Shown here in pieces: positions 1 through 8,276 of a stretch of 64,000 bases of DNA. Every line of letters starts with the position of its first letter. Position 1 is the stretch's first letter. Made by a program: the position numbers and the translations under genes. Source of the stretch: Hyphomonas sp. (GTDB lineage Bacteria > Pseudomonadota > Alphaproteobacteria > Caulobacterales > Hyphomonadaceae); assembly GCA_013791775.1 (NCBI GenBank), contig VMTE01000013.1, positions 1 to 64,000 on the forward strand, given 5' to 3'. The notes under the pieces were generated by a model that did no database searches, had not been told where the DNA came from, and worked only from the letters and a program-made list of their open reading frames with translations.

Positions 1-1
1 G

Positions 2-127
2 CATATCGCCATGAACCTCGTCCGAAACCCCAAGGACAAGCACAGCCTCAAGGTCCGCCGAAAACTCGCCAATCTCAACCCCGATTACCTCGAAACCCTC
101 ATCCGACAAAATGGCTCGTTAACCTGA
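2..127 (+). CDS. IS transposase C-terminal end (probably ISAs1 family), partial
   Basis: The first 41 complete codons in frame 2 end at a TGA at 125-127. The peptide contains HIAMNLVRNPKDKHS followed by NLNPDYLETLIR, which resembles the C-terminal end of ISAs1-family transposases (a basic alpha-helical tail with Asn-Leu-X-Arg and a final Asp-Tyr-Leu). The DDE catalytic part lies before the window. The stop is about 80 bp upstream of the glycine riboswitch, so the right end of the element must fall between 128 and about 200. The family assignment rests on this short tail from memory of the family and is tentative. Confidence 0.5.
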   Translation, partial: HIAMNLVRNPKDKHSLKVRRKLANLNPDYLETLIRQNGSLT

Positions 128-159
128 AGCGATTCCCCTGACTGAAGCGGCCTCTGCCC

Positions 160-188
160 TTGCCGCGCCCGGGAATCCGGGATAGCTG
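160..188 (+). promoter_or_regulatory. Possible sigma-70 type promoter of the gcv operon
   Basis: TTGCCG at 160-165 and TAGCTG at 183-188 are separated by 17 bp. This would start transcription at about 195, just before the riboswitch. It is the best hexamer pair between the transposase stop and the aptamer. It is a pattern match only. Confidence 0.3.
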
Positions 189-202
189 ACATGCAATTCG
201 TT

Positions 203-390
203 TCTTCCGGGAGAGAGCGGCATACGGTAGCCGCCGCCGAAGGCGCAACCGCCCCGGAAACGCTCAGGCAAAAGGGCCGGAAGAAACGCAACACGCTGGA
301 AAGAGGCTGAAATCATGCCTCGCCGAAGGAGCAAGCCCGGCCATTGCCGGCGGAATCTCTCAGGCGCCAAGGACAGCGGGGGCGATGATC
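203..390 (+). promoter_or_regulatory. Tandem glycine riboswitch (two aptamers)
   Basis: Two consecutive glycine-type aptamers lie upstream of gcvT. The first (about 203-300) has GGGAGAGAGCGG, then GCCGCCGAAGGCGCAACC, then CGCTCAGGCAAAAGGG. The second (about 300-385) has GCCGAAGGAGCAAGCC and then ATCTCTCAGGCGCCAAGGAC. The conserved CGAAGG-GCAA and CTCAGG-AAGG blocks are present in both copies. In this family glycine binding usually switches on glycine cleavage genes. No T-tract hairpin is visible between 385 and the gcvT start at 433, so control of translation initiation is more likely than transcription termination here. Confidence 0.93.
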
Positions 391-432
391 GTGCGGCTGC
401 GGCCGTAGACCATCTGCTTTCCGGGATGCGCC

Positions 433-1590
433 ATGGCCGATACGACCTCTTCCCCCCTGAAACGTACCGCGCTGCACGCGTTGCATGTCGAGTATGGCGG
501 CAAGCTCGTCGAGTTTGCCGGCTATGAGATGCCGGTCCAGTTTCCCACCGGCGTGAAGGAGGAACACCTCTGGACGCGTGATCAGGCGGGCCTGTTCGAT
601 GTCAGCCATATGGGGCCGTGCTTCCTGACGCTGGCGTCCGGTACGCGGGCGGACCCGGCGGCGCACGACGAGATTGCCGCGCTGATCGAGACGCTGGTGC
701 CGTCTGACATCAAGGGCCTCAAGCCCGGCCAGGCGCGCCTCACGGTGTTGCTGAACGAAGCGGGCGGCATCCTCGACGACCTGATCATCACCCGTCCGTA
801 TGAGGAAGATCGCCAGGGCGAGCTGTACATCGTCGTCAACGGCGCGATGAAGGATCAGGACTGGGCGATCTTCGAGGCGGCGCTGGCGGGCAAGGCCGTG
901 CTGAAACGCGCTGACGACGGCGTTCTGTTCGCGCTGCAGGGACCGAAGGCGGAGATCGTTCTGGGGGCCCATTTCCCGGATTGCGCGGGCCTGAAATTCA
1001 TGGAAAGCCGCCTGATGCTGCTGGGGGGTGCTCGCTGCATCGTCTCGCGCTGCGGCTATACGGGTGAGGACGGCTTCGAGGTGCTGATTCCGGCGGACGC
1101 AGGCCCGGCGCTTGTTCGCCTGTTTCTGGACGACCCGTGTGTGCGGCCGATCGGACTTGGCGCCCGCGATTCGCTGCGGCTCGAGGCGGGGCTTTGCCTG
1201 TACGGACATGATCTGTCCCCGGATGTTTCGCCGGTCGAGGCTGATCTTGCCTGGGTGATCCAGAAGCGCCGGCGCGAGACGGGCGGGTTTCCGGGCGCGG
1301 CGCGCATTCTGCGCGAGTTGAAAGATGGCCCGGCGCGCAAGCGCGTGGGTATCCGCCCGCTGGAGCGTGCGCCGGCGCGCGAGGGCACCGAAATACACGT
1401 CGATGGCGTGGCGTCGGGTGTCGTCACATCCGGCGGCTTCGGGCCGAGCCTCGATGCGCCGGTGGCCATGGGCTATATCGATGCCGCGTTTGCACTTCCG
1501 GGCACGAAGATCGACCTGATGGTGCGCGGCAAGGCCCGCCCCGCCGAGATTGCCAGCCTGCCTTTTATTCCAGCCCGTTACAAACGTTAA
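433..1590 (+). CDS. gcvT: Glycine cleavage system T protein (aminomethyltransferase)
   Basis: GcvT transfers the methylene group of the aminomethyl-lipoyl intermediate on GcvH to tetrahydrofolate, releasing ammonia. The 385-residue length fits the family. Typical motifs are EFAGYEMPVQF near residue 27, FDVSHMG at about 55-61, GYTGEDGFE at about 213 and a C-terminal GMV-type barrel domain ending VRGKARPAEI. The ATG at 433 gives the usual N-terminus. There is no strong Shine-Dalgarno in front, which fits riboswitch-controlled initiation. It is first in a gcvT-H-PA-PB operon. The dihydrolipoyl dehydrogenase (L protein) is not in the window. Confidence 0.95.
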   Translation: MADTTSSPLKRTALHALHVEYGGKLVEFAGYEMPVQFPTGVKEEHLWTRDQAGLFDVSHMGPCFLTLASGTRADPAAHDEIAALIETLVPSDIKGLKPGQARLTVLLNEAGGILDDLIITRPYEEDRQGELYIVVNGAMKDQDWAIFEAALAGKAVLKRADDGVLFALQGPKAEIVLGAHFPDCAGLKFMESRLMLLGGARCIVSRCGYTGEDGFEVLIPADAGPALVRLFLDDPCVRPIGLGARDSLRLEAGLCLYGHDLSPDVSPVEADLAWVIQKRRRETGGFPGAARILRELKDGPARKRVGIRPLERAPAREGTEIHVDGVASGVVTSGGFGPSLDAPVAMGYIDAAFALPGTKIDLMVRGKARPAEIASLPFIPARYKR

Positions 1591-1611
1591 TCCGTTCAAG
1601 GAGAAACCCTG

Positions 1612-1983
1612 ATGACTACCTACTATACCAAAGACCATGAATGGATCCGCGTCGAAGGCGATACCGGCACGGTCGGCATCACCACCTATGCGGCCGGGCA
1701 ACTCGGCGACGTTGTCTATGTCGAGCTGCCTGAAAGCGGCGCGAAGTTTGCGCGCGGCGATGATTTCGCAGTCGTCGAAAGCGTCAAGGCGGCGTCGGAT
1801 GTGTACGCGCCGGTGTCCGGTTCGGTGCTGGAAGTGAACGCTGCGCTGACGGACGCGCCGGAGACGGTGAACGCCGCCGCCGAAGGCGAGGCATGGTTCG
1901 TGCGCCTGAAGCTGTCGGACGCCTCCGAACTGTCCGGCCTGATGGATGAGGCCGCTTACGCCGCCTTCTGCGAAGGGCACTGA
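1612..1983 (+). CDS. gcvH: Glycine cleavage system H protein
   Basis: This is the lipoyl carrier that shuttles the aminomethyl group from the P protein to the T protein and is reoxidised by the L protein. The 123-residue protein starts [20 protein letters not shown]. The lipoyl site is in [17 protein letters not shown], with Lys59 as the expected modified residue. AAGGAG at about 1600 precedes the ATG by a normal spacing. It lies 21 bp after gcvT. Confidence 0.96.
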   Translation: MTTYYTKDHEWIRVEGDTGTVGITTYAAGQLGDVVYVELPESGAKFARGDDFAVVESVKAASDVYAPVSGSVLEVNAALTDAPETVNAAAEGEAWFVRLKLSDASELSGLMDEAAYAAFCEGH

Positions 1984-1989
1984 ACCGCC

Positions 1990-3333
1990 ATGCGTTACCT
2001 CCCCCTCACGCCGAATGACCGCGCAAGCATGCTCGCCACGATTGGTGCGGCGTCTGCTGAAGATTTCTATACGGATGTTCCCGAGGCGGGCCGTCTGAAA
2101 GCGAAGATTGCCGGCCTGCCGGACCATCAGGGCGAGCTGGCGGTCGAGCGCCACATGACGAAACTGGCGGCGAAGAACCGCGCGGCTTCGGCGGGCCCCT
2201 TCTTTGTCGGCGCCGGCGCCTACCAGCACCATGTTCCGGCTTCCGTGGACATGATCATCCAGCGTTCGGAATTCCTGACGACCTACACGCCCTACCAGCC
2301 GGAAATCGCGCAAGGCACCTTGCAGACGATGTTCGAGTTCCAGACGCAGGTGGCCGCGCTGACGGCGATGGATGTGGCCAACGCGTCCATGTATGACGGC
2401 TCGACTGCCTGCGCGGAGGCCGCCTTGATGGCGGCGCGCGTGACGAAGCGCAAGAAGGTCATCCTCTCCGGCGGCCTGCATCCGCACTATGCGGCGGCGA
2501 CGCGCCTGCTCTGCGAAGCGCAGGGTCTGACGGTCGTGCACCTGCCGATCTCCATCGACGGCGAAGGCGCGCTGGCCGGCGCAGCGGACGGCGAGACCGC
2601 CTGCGTGATCGGACAGAGCCCGAACGTGTTCGGCACGGTGACCGATCTCTCCGGCGTGGCAAATGCCGCGCATGAGAAAGGCGCGCTGCTGGTGTCGGTG
2701 TTCACCGAAGTGGTCAGCCTCGGCCTCGTCACGCCGCCGGGCGAGATGGGCGCCGACATTGCGGCCGGTGAAGGCCAGTCGATCGGCAACGGGTTGAATT
2801 TCGGGGGGCCGTATGTCGGCCTCTTTGCGTGCAAGGACAAGCTGGTGCGCCAGATGCCGGGACGCCTTTGCGGCGAGACGGTGGACGCGGACGGCCATCG
2901 CGGTTTTGTGCTGACACTCTCGACGCGCGAGCAGCACATCCGCCGCGACAAGGCGACCTCGAACATCTGCACGAACTCCGGCCTCTGCGCGCTGGCGTTT
3001 ACGGCCCACATGACGTTGCTCGGCGGCAAGGGCCTGAAACAGCTCGCCGAGCTGAACCATGAGGCGGCCTGCGAACTCGCCGATGCCCTCGGCGGGGTGA
3101 AGGGCGTGGAAATCCTGACGCCGCGCTTCTTCAACGAATTTGCCTTCCGCACGCCGGTGGACGCCGAAGCGGTGCTGGCGATGCTGGACGAGGCGGGCGT
3201 CGTCGGCGGCGTGCGCGCCAGCCGCCTGTTCCCGGATGGCCACATGGGCGACGTGATCATCGCGGCTGCCACGGAATGTACGACGGCGGATGATATTGCG
3301 GCTTATGTCGCAGCGCTGAAGGAGATCGTGTGA
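1990..3333 (+). CDS. gcvPA: Glycine dehydrogenase (decarboxylating) subunit 1
   Basis: This is the N-terminal half-protein of the two-subunit P protein, which decarboxylates glycine with pyridoxal phosphate and loads the aminomethyl group on GcvH. It is 447 residues, as usual for GcvPA. It begins [15 protein letters not shown] and contains [17 protein letters not shown] and [14 protein letters not shown], both typical of the subunit. It starts 6 bp after gcvH. The PLP lysine is in the partner subunit, GcvPB. Confidence 0.95.
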   Translation: MRYLPLTPNDRASMLATIGAASAEDFYTDVPEAGRLKAKIAGLPDHQGELAVERHMTKLAAKNRAASAGPFFVGAGAYQHHVPASVDMIIQRSEFLTTYTPYQPEIAQGTLQTMFEFQTQVAALTAMDVANASMYDGSTACAEAALMAARVTKRKKVILSGGLHPHYAAATRLLCEAQGLTVVHLPISIDGEGALAGAADGETACVIGQSPNVFGTVTDLSGVANAAHEKGALLVSVFTEVVSLGLVTPPGEMGADIAAGEGQSIGNGLNFGGPYVGLFACKDKLVRQMPGRLCGETVDADGHRGFVLTLSTREQHIRRDKATSNICTNSGLCALAFTAHMTLLGGKGLKQLAELNHEAACELADALGGVKGVEILTPRFFNEFAFRTPVDAEAVLAMLDEAGVVGGVRASRLFPDGHMGDVIIAAATECTTADDIAAYVAALKEIV

Positions 3334-3356
3334 TGCTCTTCCTGCGTGCTGTTTTT

Positions 3357-3475
3357 CCTCCCCCGCTTGCGGGGGAGGTGCCCGAAGGGCGGAGGGGGGG
3401 AGCCCCAAACGCCACCGCCTGCCGCTCCCCCCTCCGAGCCGCTTCGCGGCCCACCTCCCCCGCAAGTGGGGGAGG
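3357..3475. repeat. Paired inverted intergenic repeat (REPIN-like)
   Basis: Two copies of a unit of about 47 bp lie in opposite orientation at 3357-3403 and 3424-3475, separated by about 20 bp. Each unit starts with its own hairpin (CCTCCCCCGCTTGCGGGGGAGG in the left copy, and the complementary form with AAGTGGGGGAGG in the right copy), followed by a GC-rich tail. The pair fills nearly all of the space between gcvPA and the gcvPB ribosome binding site. The architecture matches inverted REP pairs, but copy number in the genome cannot be seen here. Confidence 0.8.
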
Positions 3476-3502
3476 AGAATCCCTCGCCAATGGAGATGCC
3501 CA

Positions 3503-5074
3503 ATGACCATGAACACCCAGGGCCGCCCCACGGCGCCCGCTTCCGTCTCCATCTCTGCCATCGACACCGTCTCCGGTTCGCGCGGGCTTCTTCAGCATGA
3601 AGATCTTCTGTTCGAGATCGGCACGCCGGAGACGACCGGCGTGGACCTGCCGAAGCCGAAGGGCGTGAAGAGCCGTCTCGGCGGTGTGGTGCGCAAGGCG
3701 GAGACCGGGCTTGCCGGTCTCTCGGAGCCGCAGGCGGTGCGCCACTATATCCGCCTGTCGCAGAAAAATTACGCGATTGACCTCGGCCTGTTCCCGCTCG
3801 GGTCGTGCACGATGAAGCACAATCCGCGCCTCAACGAGAAGATGGCGCGCCTGCCGGGCTTTGCGGATATCCATCCGCTGCAGCCGCAGGCGACGGTGCA
3901 GGGCGCGCTGGAGCTGATCGACGAACTCGCCACCTGGCTGAAGACGCTGACCGGCATGCCGTTCGTTGCGATGAGCCCCAAGGCCGGTGCGCATGGCGAG
4001 CTGTGCGGCATGTTGGCGATCCGGCAGGCGCTGATCGCGCGCGGCGAAGGCGGGACGCGCAAGCGCGTCCTCGTGCCGGAATCCGCCCACGGAACAAATC
4101 CGGCAACGGCGGTTCAGTGCGGTTTCATCGTCGACGAGATCAAGGCCAATGCTCGGGGCCGCGTCGATATGGACGACCTGAAGTCCAAGCTCGTGCGCTC
4201 GGACGATATTGCCGGGATCATGCTGACCAACCCGAACACGTGCGGCCTGTTCGAGACCGACATCAAGGCGATTGCCGACCTGATCCATGCAGCCGGCGGC
4301 TATTTCTATTGCGACGGCGCCAACTTCAACGCCATCGTCGGCCGGGTGCGGCCCGGCGACCTCGGTGTCGATGCGATGCACATCAACCTGCACAAGACCT
4401 TTTCCACGCCGCATGGCGGCGGTGGTCCGGGCTCCGGACCAACCGTGCTGTCGGAGGCGTTGGCGCCGTATGCGCCGGTGCCGTTCGTGATTCGGGATGA
4501 GGACGGTTTCTACCGTCTCGTGGAGCAGACCGAAGGCGCGGCGAAGGATTCGTTTGGCCGCATGGTCGCCTTCCACGGCCAGATGGGCATGTTCGTCCGT
4601 GCCCTGACATACATGCTGAGCCACGGCGCGGATGGCTTGAAACAGGTGGCCGAGGACGCGGTGCTTAATGCCAACTACGTACAGGCGCGCCTCAAGCATG
4701 TGATGACGCCGGCCTTCGAGGGCTTCTGCATGCACGAAGCGCTGTTTTCCGATGCATTCACGGCGGACGGGATCGAGACGATCGATATCGCCAAGGCGCT
4801 GATCGACGAGGGCTACCACCCGATGACGATGTACTTCCCGCTGGTGGTGCACGGCGCCATGCTGATCGAGCCGACCGAGACGGAATCGAAGGCGGAGCTC
4901 GACCGGTTCTGCGACGCGCTGGAATCAATCGCGCGCCGGGCAGCGCAGGGTGATGAGACGCTGAAAGGTGCGCCTTACCTCGCGCCGGCCAAGCGCCTCG
5001 ACGAGACCCGGGCGGCGCGCAAGCCCGTGCTCAAGTGGACCGCGCCGGATACCGCGCGGGTTGCGGCCGAATAA
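3503..5074 (+). CDS. gcvPB: Glycine dehydrogenase (decarboxylating) subunit 2
   Basis: This is the C-terminal half of the P protein and carries the cofactor. The PLP-binding lysine lies in NLHKTFSTPHGGGGPG (Lys298). Further family motifs are FPLGSCTMKHNPR and ESAHGTNPATA. The length of 523 residues is normal. GGAG at 3492-3495 supports the ATG at 3503. Unlike the other gcv genes it is separated from its neighbour, here by a 169-bp gap occupied by the inverted repeat pair. Confidence 0.95.
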   Translation: MTMNTQGRPTAPASVSISAIDTVSGSRGLLQHEDLLFEIGTPETTGVDLPKPKGVKSRLGGVVRKAETGLAGLSEPQAVRHYIRLSQKNYAIDLGLFPLGSCTMKHNPRLNEKMARLPGFADIHPLQPQATVQGALELIDELATWLKTLTGMPFVAMSPKAGAHGELCGMLAIRQALIARGEGGTRKRVLVPESAHGTNPATAVQCGFIVDEIKANARGRVDMDDLKSKLVRSDDIAGIMLTNPNTCGLFETDIKAIADLIHAAGGYFYCDGANFNAIVGRVRPGDLGVDAMHINLHKTFSTPHGGGGPGSGPTVLSEALAPYAPVPFVIRDEDGFYRLVEQTEGAAKDSFGRMVAFHGQMGMFVRALTYMLSHGADGLKQVAEDAVLNANYVQARLKHVMTPAFEGFCMHEALFSDAFTADGIETIDIAKALIDEGYHPMTMYFPLVVHGAMLIEPTETESKAELDRFCDALESIARRAAQGDETLKGAPYLAPAKRLDETRAARKPVLKWTAPDTARVAAE

Positions 5075-5078
5075 CGGA

Positions 5079-6443
5079 TCAACCGGCGGCGGATGACCGC
5101 CGCCGGAAGATCAACCGCCGAAGCCATCCGAAGACGAACAGCGCCGGGCGCTCGACAACCATATAGCCGAGCCAGCCAGCGGCGAGGGCCGACACCGTTC
5201 CGCCGATGAGGAAGACGAGATTGTCATTCAGGCCGGGCGCGCCGAGACGCAGCCACGGCGCAAGGTCGCTGCCGGCGCCGGTGCGCGCCATCAGACGCTG
5301 TACGATACCAAGCGCGAACAGGTGGAAAAGGTAGATCGAGTAAGACCAGTCTCCGGTCTGCGAAACGCGGTCCAGCAAGCCGCGCCAGAAGGGCGCCATG
5401 GCCAGCAGCCATCCCGGCCGCGCCTGTCCGAGCAGCCAGCCTGCCCACAGCACGATCAGCATCGCCAGCCCGCCGACCAGCACCGCAAGGATCACGGCGC
5501 CCCGCCGTGCTTCCTGGGGCGATTGCGGCACAAGGCCGAACAGCTGGAACACCAGGCCGGCCACGACCGCGCCGACCAGGGCGGGCACCAGCCAGGCGAG
5601 GCGGCCTCGGACATCCAGGCCGGCCAGCCCGTAGACCAGCGCCGCACAGGGCAGGCCGAATTCCAGAACGCGGCCCCATTGCAGGGTGTAATGCGTCGGC
5701 TCGGCCTGCAACCCGAGTGCGGCCACCAGACCCAAGGCAGCCAGCAGGGTGATCGTGCCGGCGCGCCAGATCAGGCCGGACGTCACCAGGATGCCGACGA
5801 CGGCGCCAAAGATGAACTCCATCGTCATCGGATGGATCGCCAGGGTCATCAGGTTCTGCGCCATGGGCATCGACAGGCCCAGCAGGGAGGCGGCCACCAC
5901 GCAGATGCCCCAGACCAGCAAAGTATAGGGCAGCCATGCACGCGGCAGCATCAGGATCAGGGCGAAGACGATATAGAAATAGACTTCGTGGATCAGCGTC
6001 CAACCGATCAGCAGGACCGGAAAGTCCGGCTGGGGGATCAGCAGGAAGGACTTGAGGAGAAACTGGTATTCGGGCGTTTCGGGCCTGATGGCGAGACCGC
6101 TTGAATCGATCAGCGCTACGCCGCCGCTCAGGACCATGTAGAGCAGGCCCAGAGCCGCTGCGGCCCACCAGACCGGATAGATGCGGGTCAGGCGGCCGAA
6201 CAGGAAGTAAGCGCTGGTGGCCGGGCCGGCCAGAACATTGCGCGTTACCCAGACCATGATGAATCCGGAAATCACGAAAAACAGATCGACACCGGCGAAT
6301 CCGCTGGCGAACAGGCCGCCGATCAGCGCGGACTCCGTGCCTGCCGCCCGGTCAATGCCGGCAATTTCGAGGGCACGCGCATGGTAAAGAACCACCATGA
6401 GGGCGGCCATGCCGCGCAACGCCTGGATGGACTGGAGTTTCAT
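5079..6443 (-). CDS. Acyltransferase 3 family membrane protein (OafA/YrhL-like)
   Basis: A polytopic membrane O-acyltransferase of about 454 residues. It starts MKLQSIQALRGMAALMVVLY, with the conserved Arg-Gly and the following His of this family, and then has about ten hydrophobic segments (for example FFVISGFIMVWV and WTLIHEVYFYIVFALIL). Such enzymes acylate cell-surface sugars. The substrate cannot be told. The internal ATG at 6443 is chosen because the family N-terminus begins there and a GGA-rich stretch precedes it. It converges with gcvPB, with only 4 bp between the stops. Confidence 0.85.
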   Translation of the reverse strand: MKLQSIQALRGMAALMVVLYHARALEIAGIDRAAGTESALIGGLFASGFAGVDLFFVISGFIMVWVTRNVLAGPATSAYFLFGRLTRIYPVWWAAAALGLLYMVLSGGVALIDSSGLAIRPETPEYQFLLKSFLLIPQPDFPVLLIGWTLIHEVYFYIVFALILMLPRAWLPYTLLVWGICVVAASLLGLSMPMAQNLMTLAIHPMTMEFIFGAVVGILVTSGLIWRAGTITLLAALGLVAALGLQAEPTHYTLQWGRVLEFGLPCAALVYGLAGLDVRGRLAWLVPALVGAVVAGLVFQLFGLVPQSPQEARRGAVILAVLVGGLAMLIVLWAGWLLGQARPGWLLAMAPFWRGLLDRVSQTGDWSYSIYLFHLFALGIVQRLMARTGAGSDLAPWLRLGAPGLNDNLVFLIGGTVSALAAGWLGYMVVERPALFVFGWLRRLIFRRRSSAAG

Positions 6444-6582
6444 TCCGGGCTTTTTCCGTCCTTGACGGTTACGCAACTTAAATCTGGTTGGGTGTAGCAA
6501 CGGGGCAACGGTGTTGCCAGACTTTCGACACATCTTGCCGGATACTCTGGTGCAACCTGAAAAAGCGCCCATATCCCGACCC

Positions 6583-6924
6583 ATGCCCGACGATCAGAGA
6601 CTGCCCCCTTCTGAAACCACCTTCGCACCGCCGATGAGAATCCATGTCTTGCGGCAGGGCGTGAACGTGGCTGTGCGCCAGATGCTCGCGTTTTCAGGGC
6701 TTGGCCTGATCGTGCTCGCGGTGCCGGTGGCCTTTGCCACGCCGTTCATTCCGGTCGGCCTGCCGATGGCGATTGTGGGCGTCGTGCTTCTGGGCCGCAA
6801 TGCCGTATGGGGGCGCCGCTGGATGGAAGGCGTTCTCGTGCGTCACCCGCGCCTGGAGAGCATGGCGCCGAACTGGCTGATGGTTCGCGTTTTCGGGCGC
6901 GAAAAGCGGGTGCTCAGCGACTAG
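6583..6924 (+). CDS. Small conserved membrane protein
   Basis: About 113 residues with two hydrophobic segments, MLAFSGLGLIVLAVPVAFAT and a following TPFIPVGLPMAIVGVVLLG, then a basic tail (WGRRWMEGVLVRHPRL). It resembles small inner-membrane proteins of the DUF454/PGPGW type in layout, but no function is recognised. The start at 6583 is uncertain. An in-frame GTG lies at 6511 and an ATG at 6634. It is transcribed divergently from the acyltransferase. Confidence 0.55.
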   Translation: MPDDQRLPPSETTFAPPMRIHVLRQGVNVAVRQMLAFSGLGLIVLAVPVAFATPFIPVGLPMAIVGVVLLGRNAVWGRRWMEGVLVRHPRLESMAPNWLMVRVFGREKRVLSD

Positions 6925-7022
6925 AGTGCCCGCGCCGGCTCCTGCCCGGCGCTTGGTCCTGCGTCATATCGATGGCATTGCCCGTGCATAGGGGTGGAAA
7001 TGATTCCACCGGAGGGGCTCTT

Positions 7023-8204
7023 TTGACCAGCCATCCAACAGATTCTGCCGGCTGGCGCACCCGTGTCCTCTCGCCGGCTGCACTGGGCGCGGACGATATC
7101 GCCGCCTGGAACCGTTTGCGCGCCGCGCATCCCGAATACGACTCGCCGCTCCTGTCGCCCGCCTTTGCGCAGGTCGTTGCGCAAGCCCGCACGGATGCGA
7201 GCGTCGCATTGATCGAGGACGCCGACGGGCTGGCAGCCGTGTTTGCCTTTCACGTCCGGCCTGACGGACTGGGCCGGCCGATCGGCGCGCCCTTTTGCGA
7301 CTATTCCGGACCGATTGTCCGCGAGGGGCTTTCCCTCAGCCTCAGCGAGATTACGGCGATGGCAGGCCTTGGCGGCTATCGCACCAACAGCCTGCTCGAC
7401 CCCTGGAACCGCTTCGAATCCGAGCGCAGCGGCGGGGCAAGTTCCCGGCTCGTCCGCATGGAAGGGCTTTCCCCGGCCGATTATCTGGAACAACGCCGGG
7501 TCGAGTACCCGAAGCGCTTCAAGAACTTCCGCCGCCTCGAAAACCAGATGGGCCGTGACGGTCACCAATTGAAGTTGACCTGGGGACCGCTGGATGCCCT
7601 GCTCCGCGAGAAGCTCTACGGTTTCAAGTCCGCGCAGTTCCGGATGAGCGGCCTGGTCGACCTGATCCACGCGCCGAAAGCCAGGGCCTTGCTGGACATC
7701 GTGGCGGCGAACCCGGCTGGCTTCCAGGCCGGTCTCTGGGCCGGCGACGAACTCGTCAGCGCGGATTTCGGCTTCCGCGACGGCGCGGCATTTCATCCCT
7801 GGATCGCGGCCTACAATCCGACCATGTCCCAGTACTCGCCCGGCAACCTGCTCCAGAAGCAGGTGATCGAGCAGATGAGCGCGATGGGGCTGGAAACCTA
7901 CGACCTTGCTGAAGGCCACGATCACTACAAGAAGTATTTCACCAATTCCGGGCGGACCCTCTACAGCGTCGATATCGCCGTGCCGGGCTGGCGGGGCTGG
8001 GCGCTGTCCGCGCAGGCCGCCGCCTGGCGCGCGCTGGGCGCGGGTAGCGAAAACTCGGCGGCGGGGCGGCTGAAACGCCGAACGGATCAGGCTGCCCTGA
8101 GCTTTGACAAACCGAGCGACCGGCTCGCCGACCTGTGGACGGCGCTGCGCAAGCGCGGCGTTTCGGCAACACCTGGATCGGGTCACGCCAGCGAACCGGA
8201 TTGA
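7023..8204 (+). CDS. GNAT-superfamily acetyltransferase, FemAB/CelD (BcsL)-like
   Basis: About 393 residues with the double-GNAT layout of the CelD/BcsL acetyltransferase group. The C-terminal half has KLYGFKSAQFRMSG, FQAGLWAGDELVSADFGFRD and YSPGNLLQKQVIEQM, followed by YDLAEGHDHYKKYF, which are typical of the BioF2-like acetyltransferase domain. These enzymes are linked to exopolysaccharide or cell-envelope modification. The substrate is unknown. GGAGGGG at 7011-7017 is ideally placed for a TTG start at 7023. An upstream in-frame ATG at 6972 lacks such a site. Confidence 0.75.
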   Translation: MTSHPTDSAGWRTRVLSPAALGADDIAAWNRLRAAHPEYDSPLLSPAFAQVVAQARTDASVALIEDADGLAAVFAFHVRPDGLGRPIGAPFCDYSGPIVREGLSLSLSEITAMAGLGGYRTNSLLDPWNRFESERSGGASSRLVRMEGLSPADYLEQRRVEYPKRFKNFRRLENQMGRDGHQLKLTWGPLDALLREKLYGFKSAQFRMSGLVDLIHAPKARALLDIVAANPAGFQAGLWAGDELVSADFGFRDGAAFHPWIAAYNPTMSQYSPGNLLQKQVIEQMSAMGLETYDLAEGHDHYKKYFTNSGRTLYSVDIAVPGWRGWALSAQAAAWRALGAGSENSAAGRLKRRTDQAALSFDKPSDRLADLWTALRKRGVSATPGSGHASEPD

Positions 8205-8276
8205 TCCCGTTCGGGCTCTTGCCATTCCCGGAAAACGCCGCACACATGGCGAGCTGGAAATGGAAGCGGGGCTGCA

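Noticed and set aside
3357-3475. Rho-independent terminator between gcvPA and gcvPB
   Set aside because: The hairpins are strong but no T-run follows either arm on the plus strand, and gcvPB has no separate promoter that I can see.
313-3567. Minus-strand open frame of 1084 codons opposite the gcv genes
   Set aside because: It is rich in Arg, His and Ala with no domain, lies antisense to four well-recognised genes and the riboswitch, and is explained by high GC and third-position bias.
3257-4852. Minus-strand open frame opposite gcvPB
   Set aside because: Antisense shadow of gcvPB. It has low-complexity His/Arg composition and crosses the repeat region.
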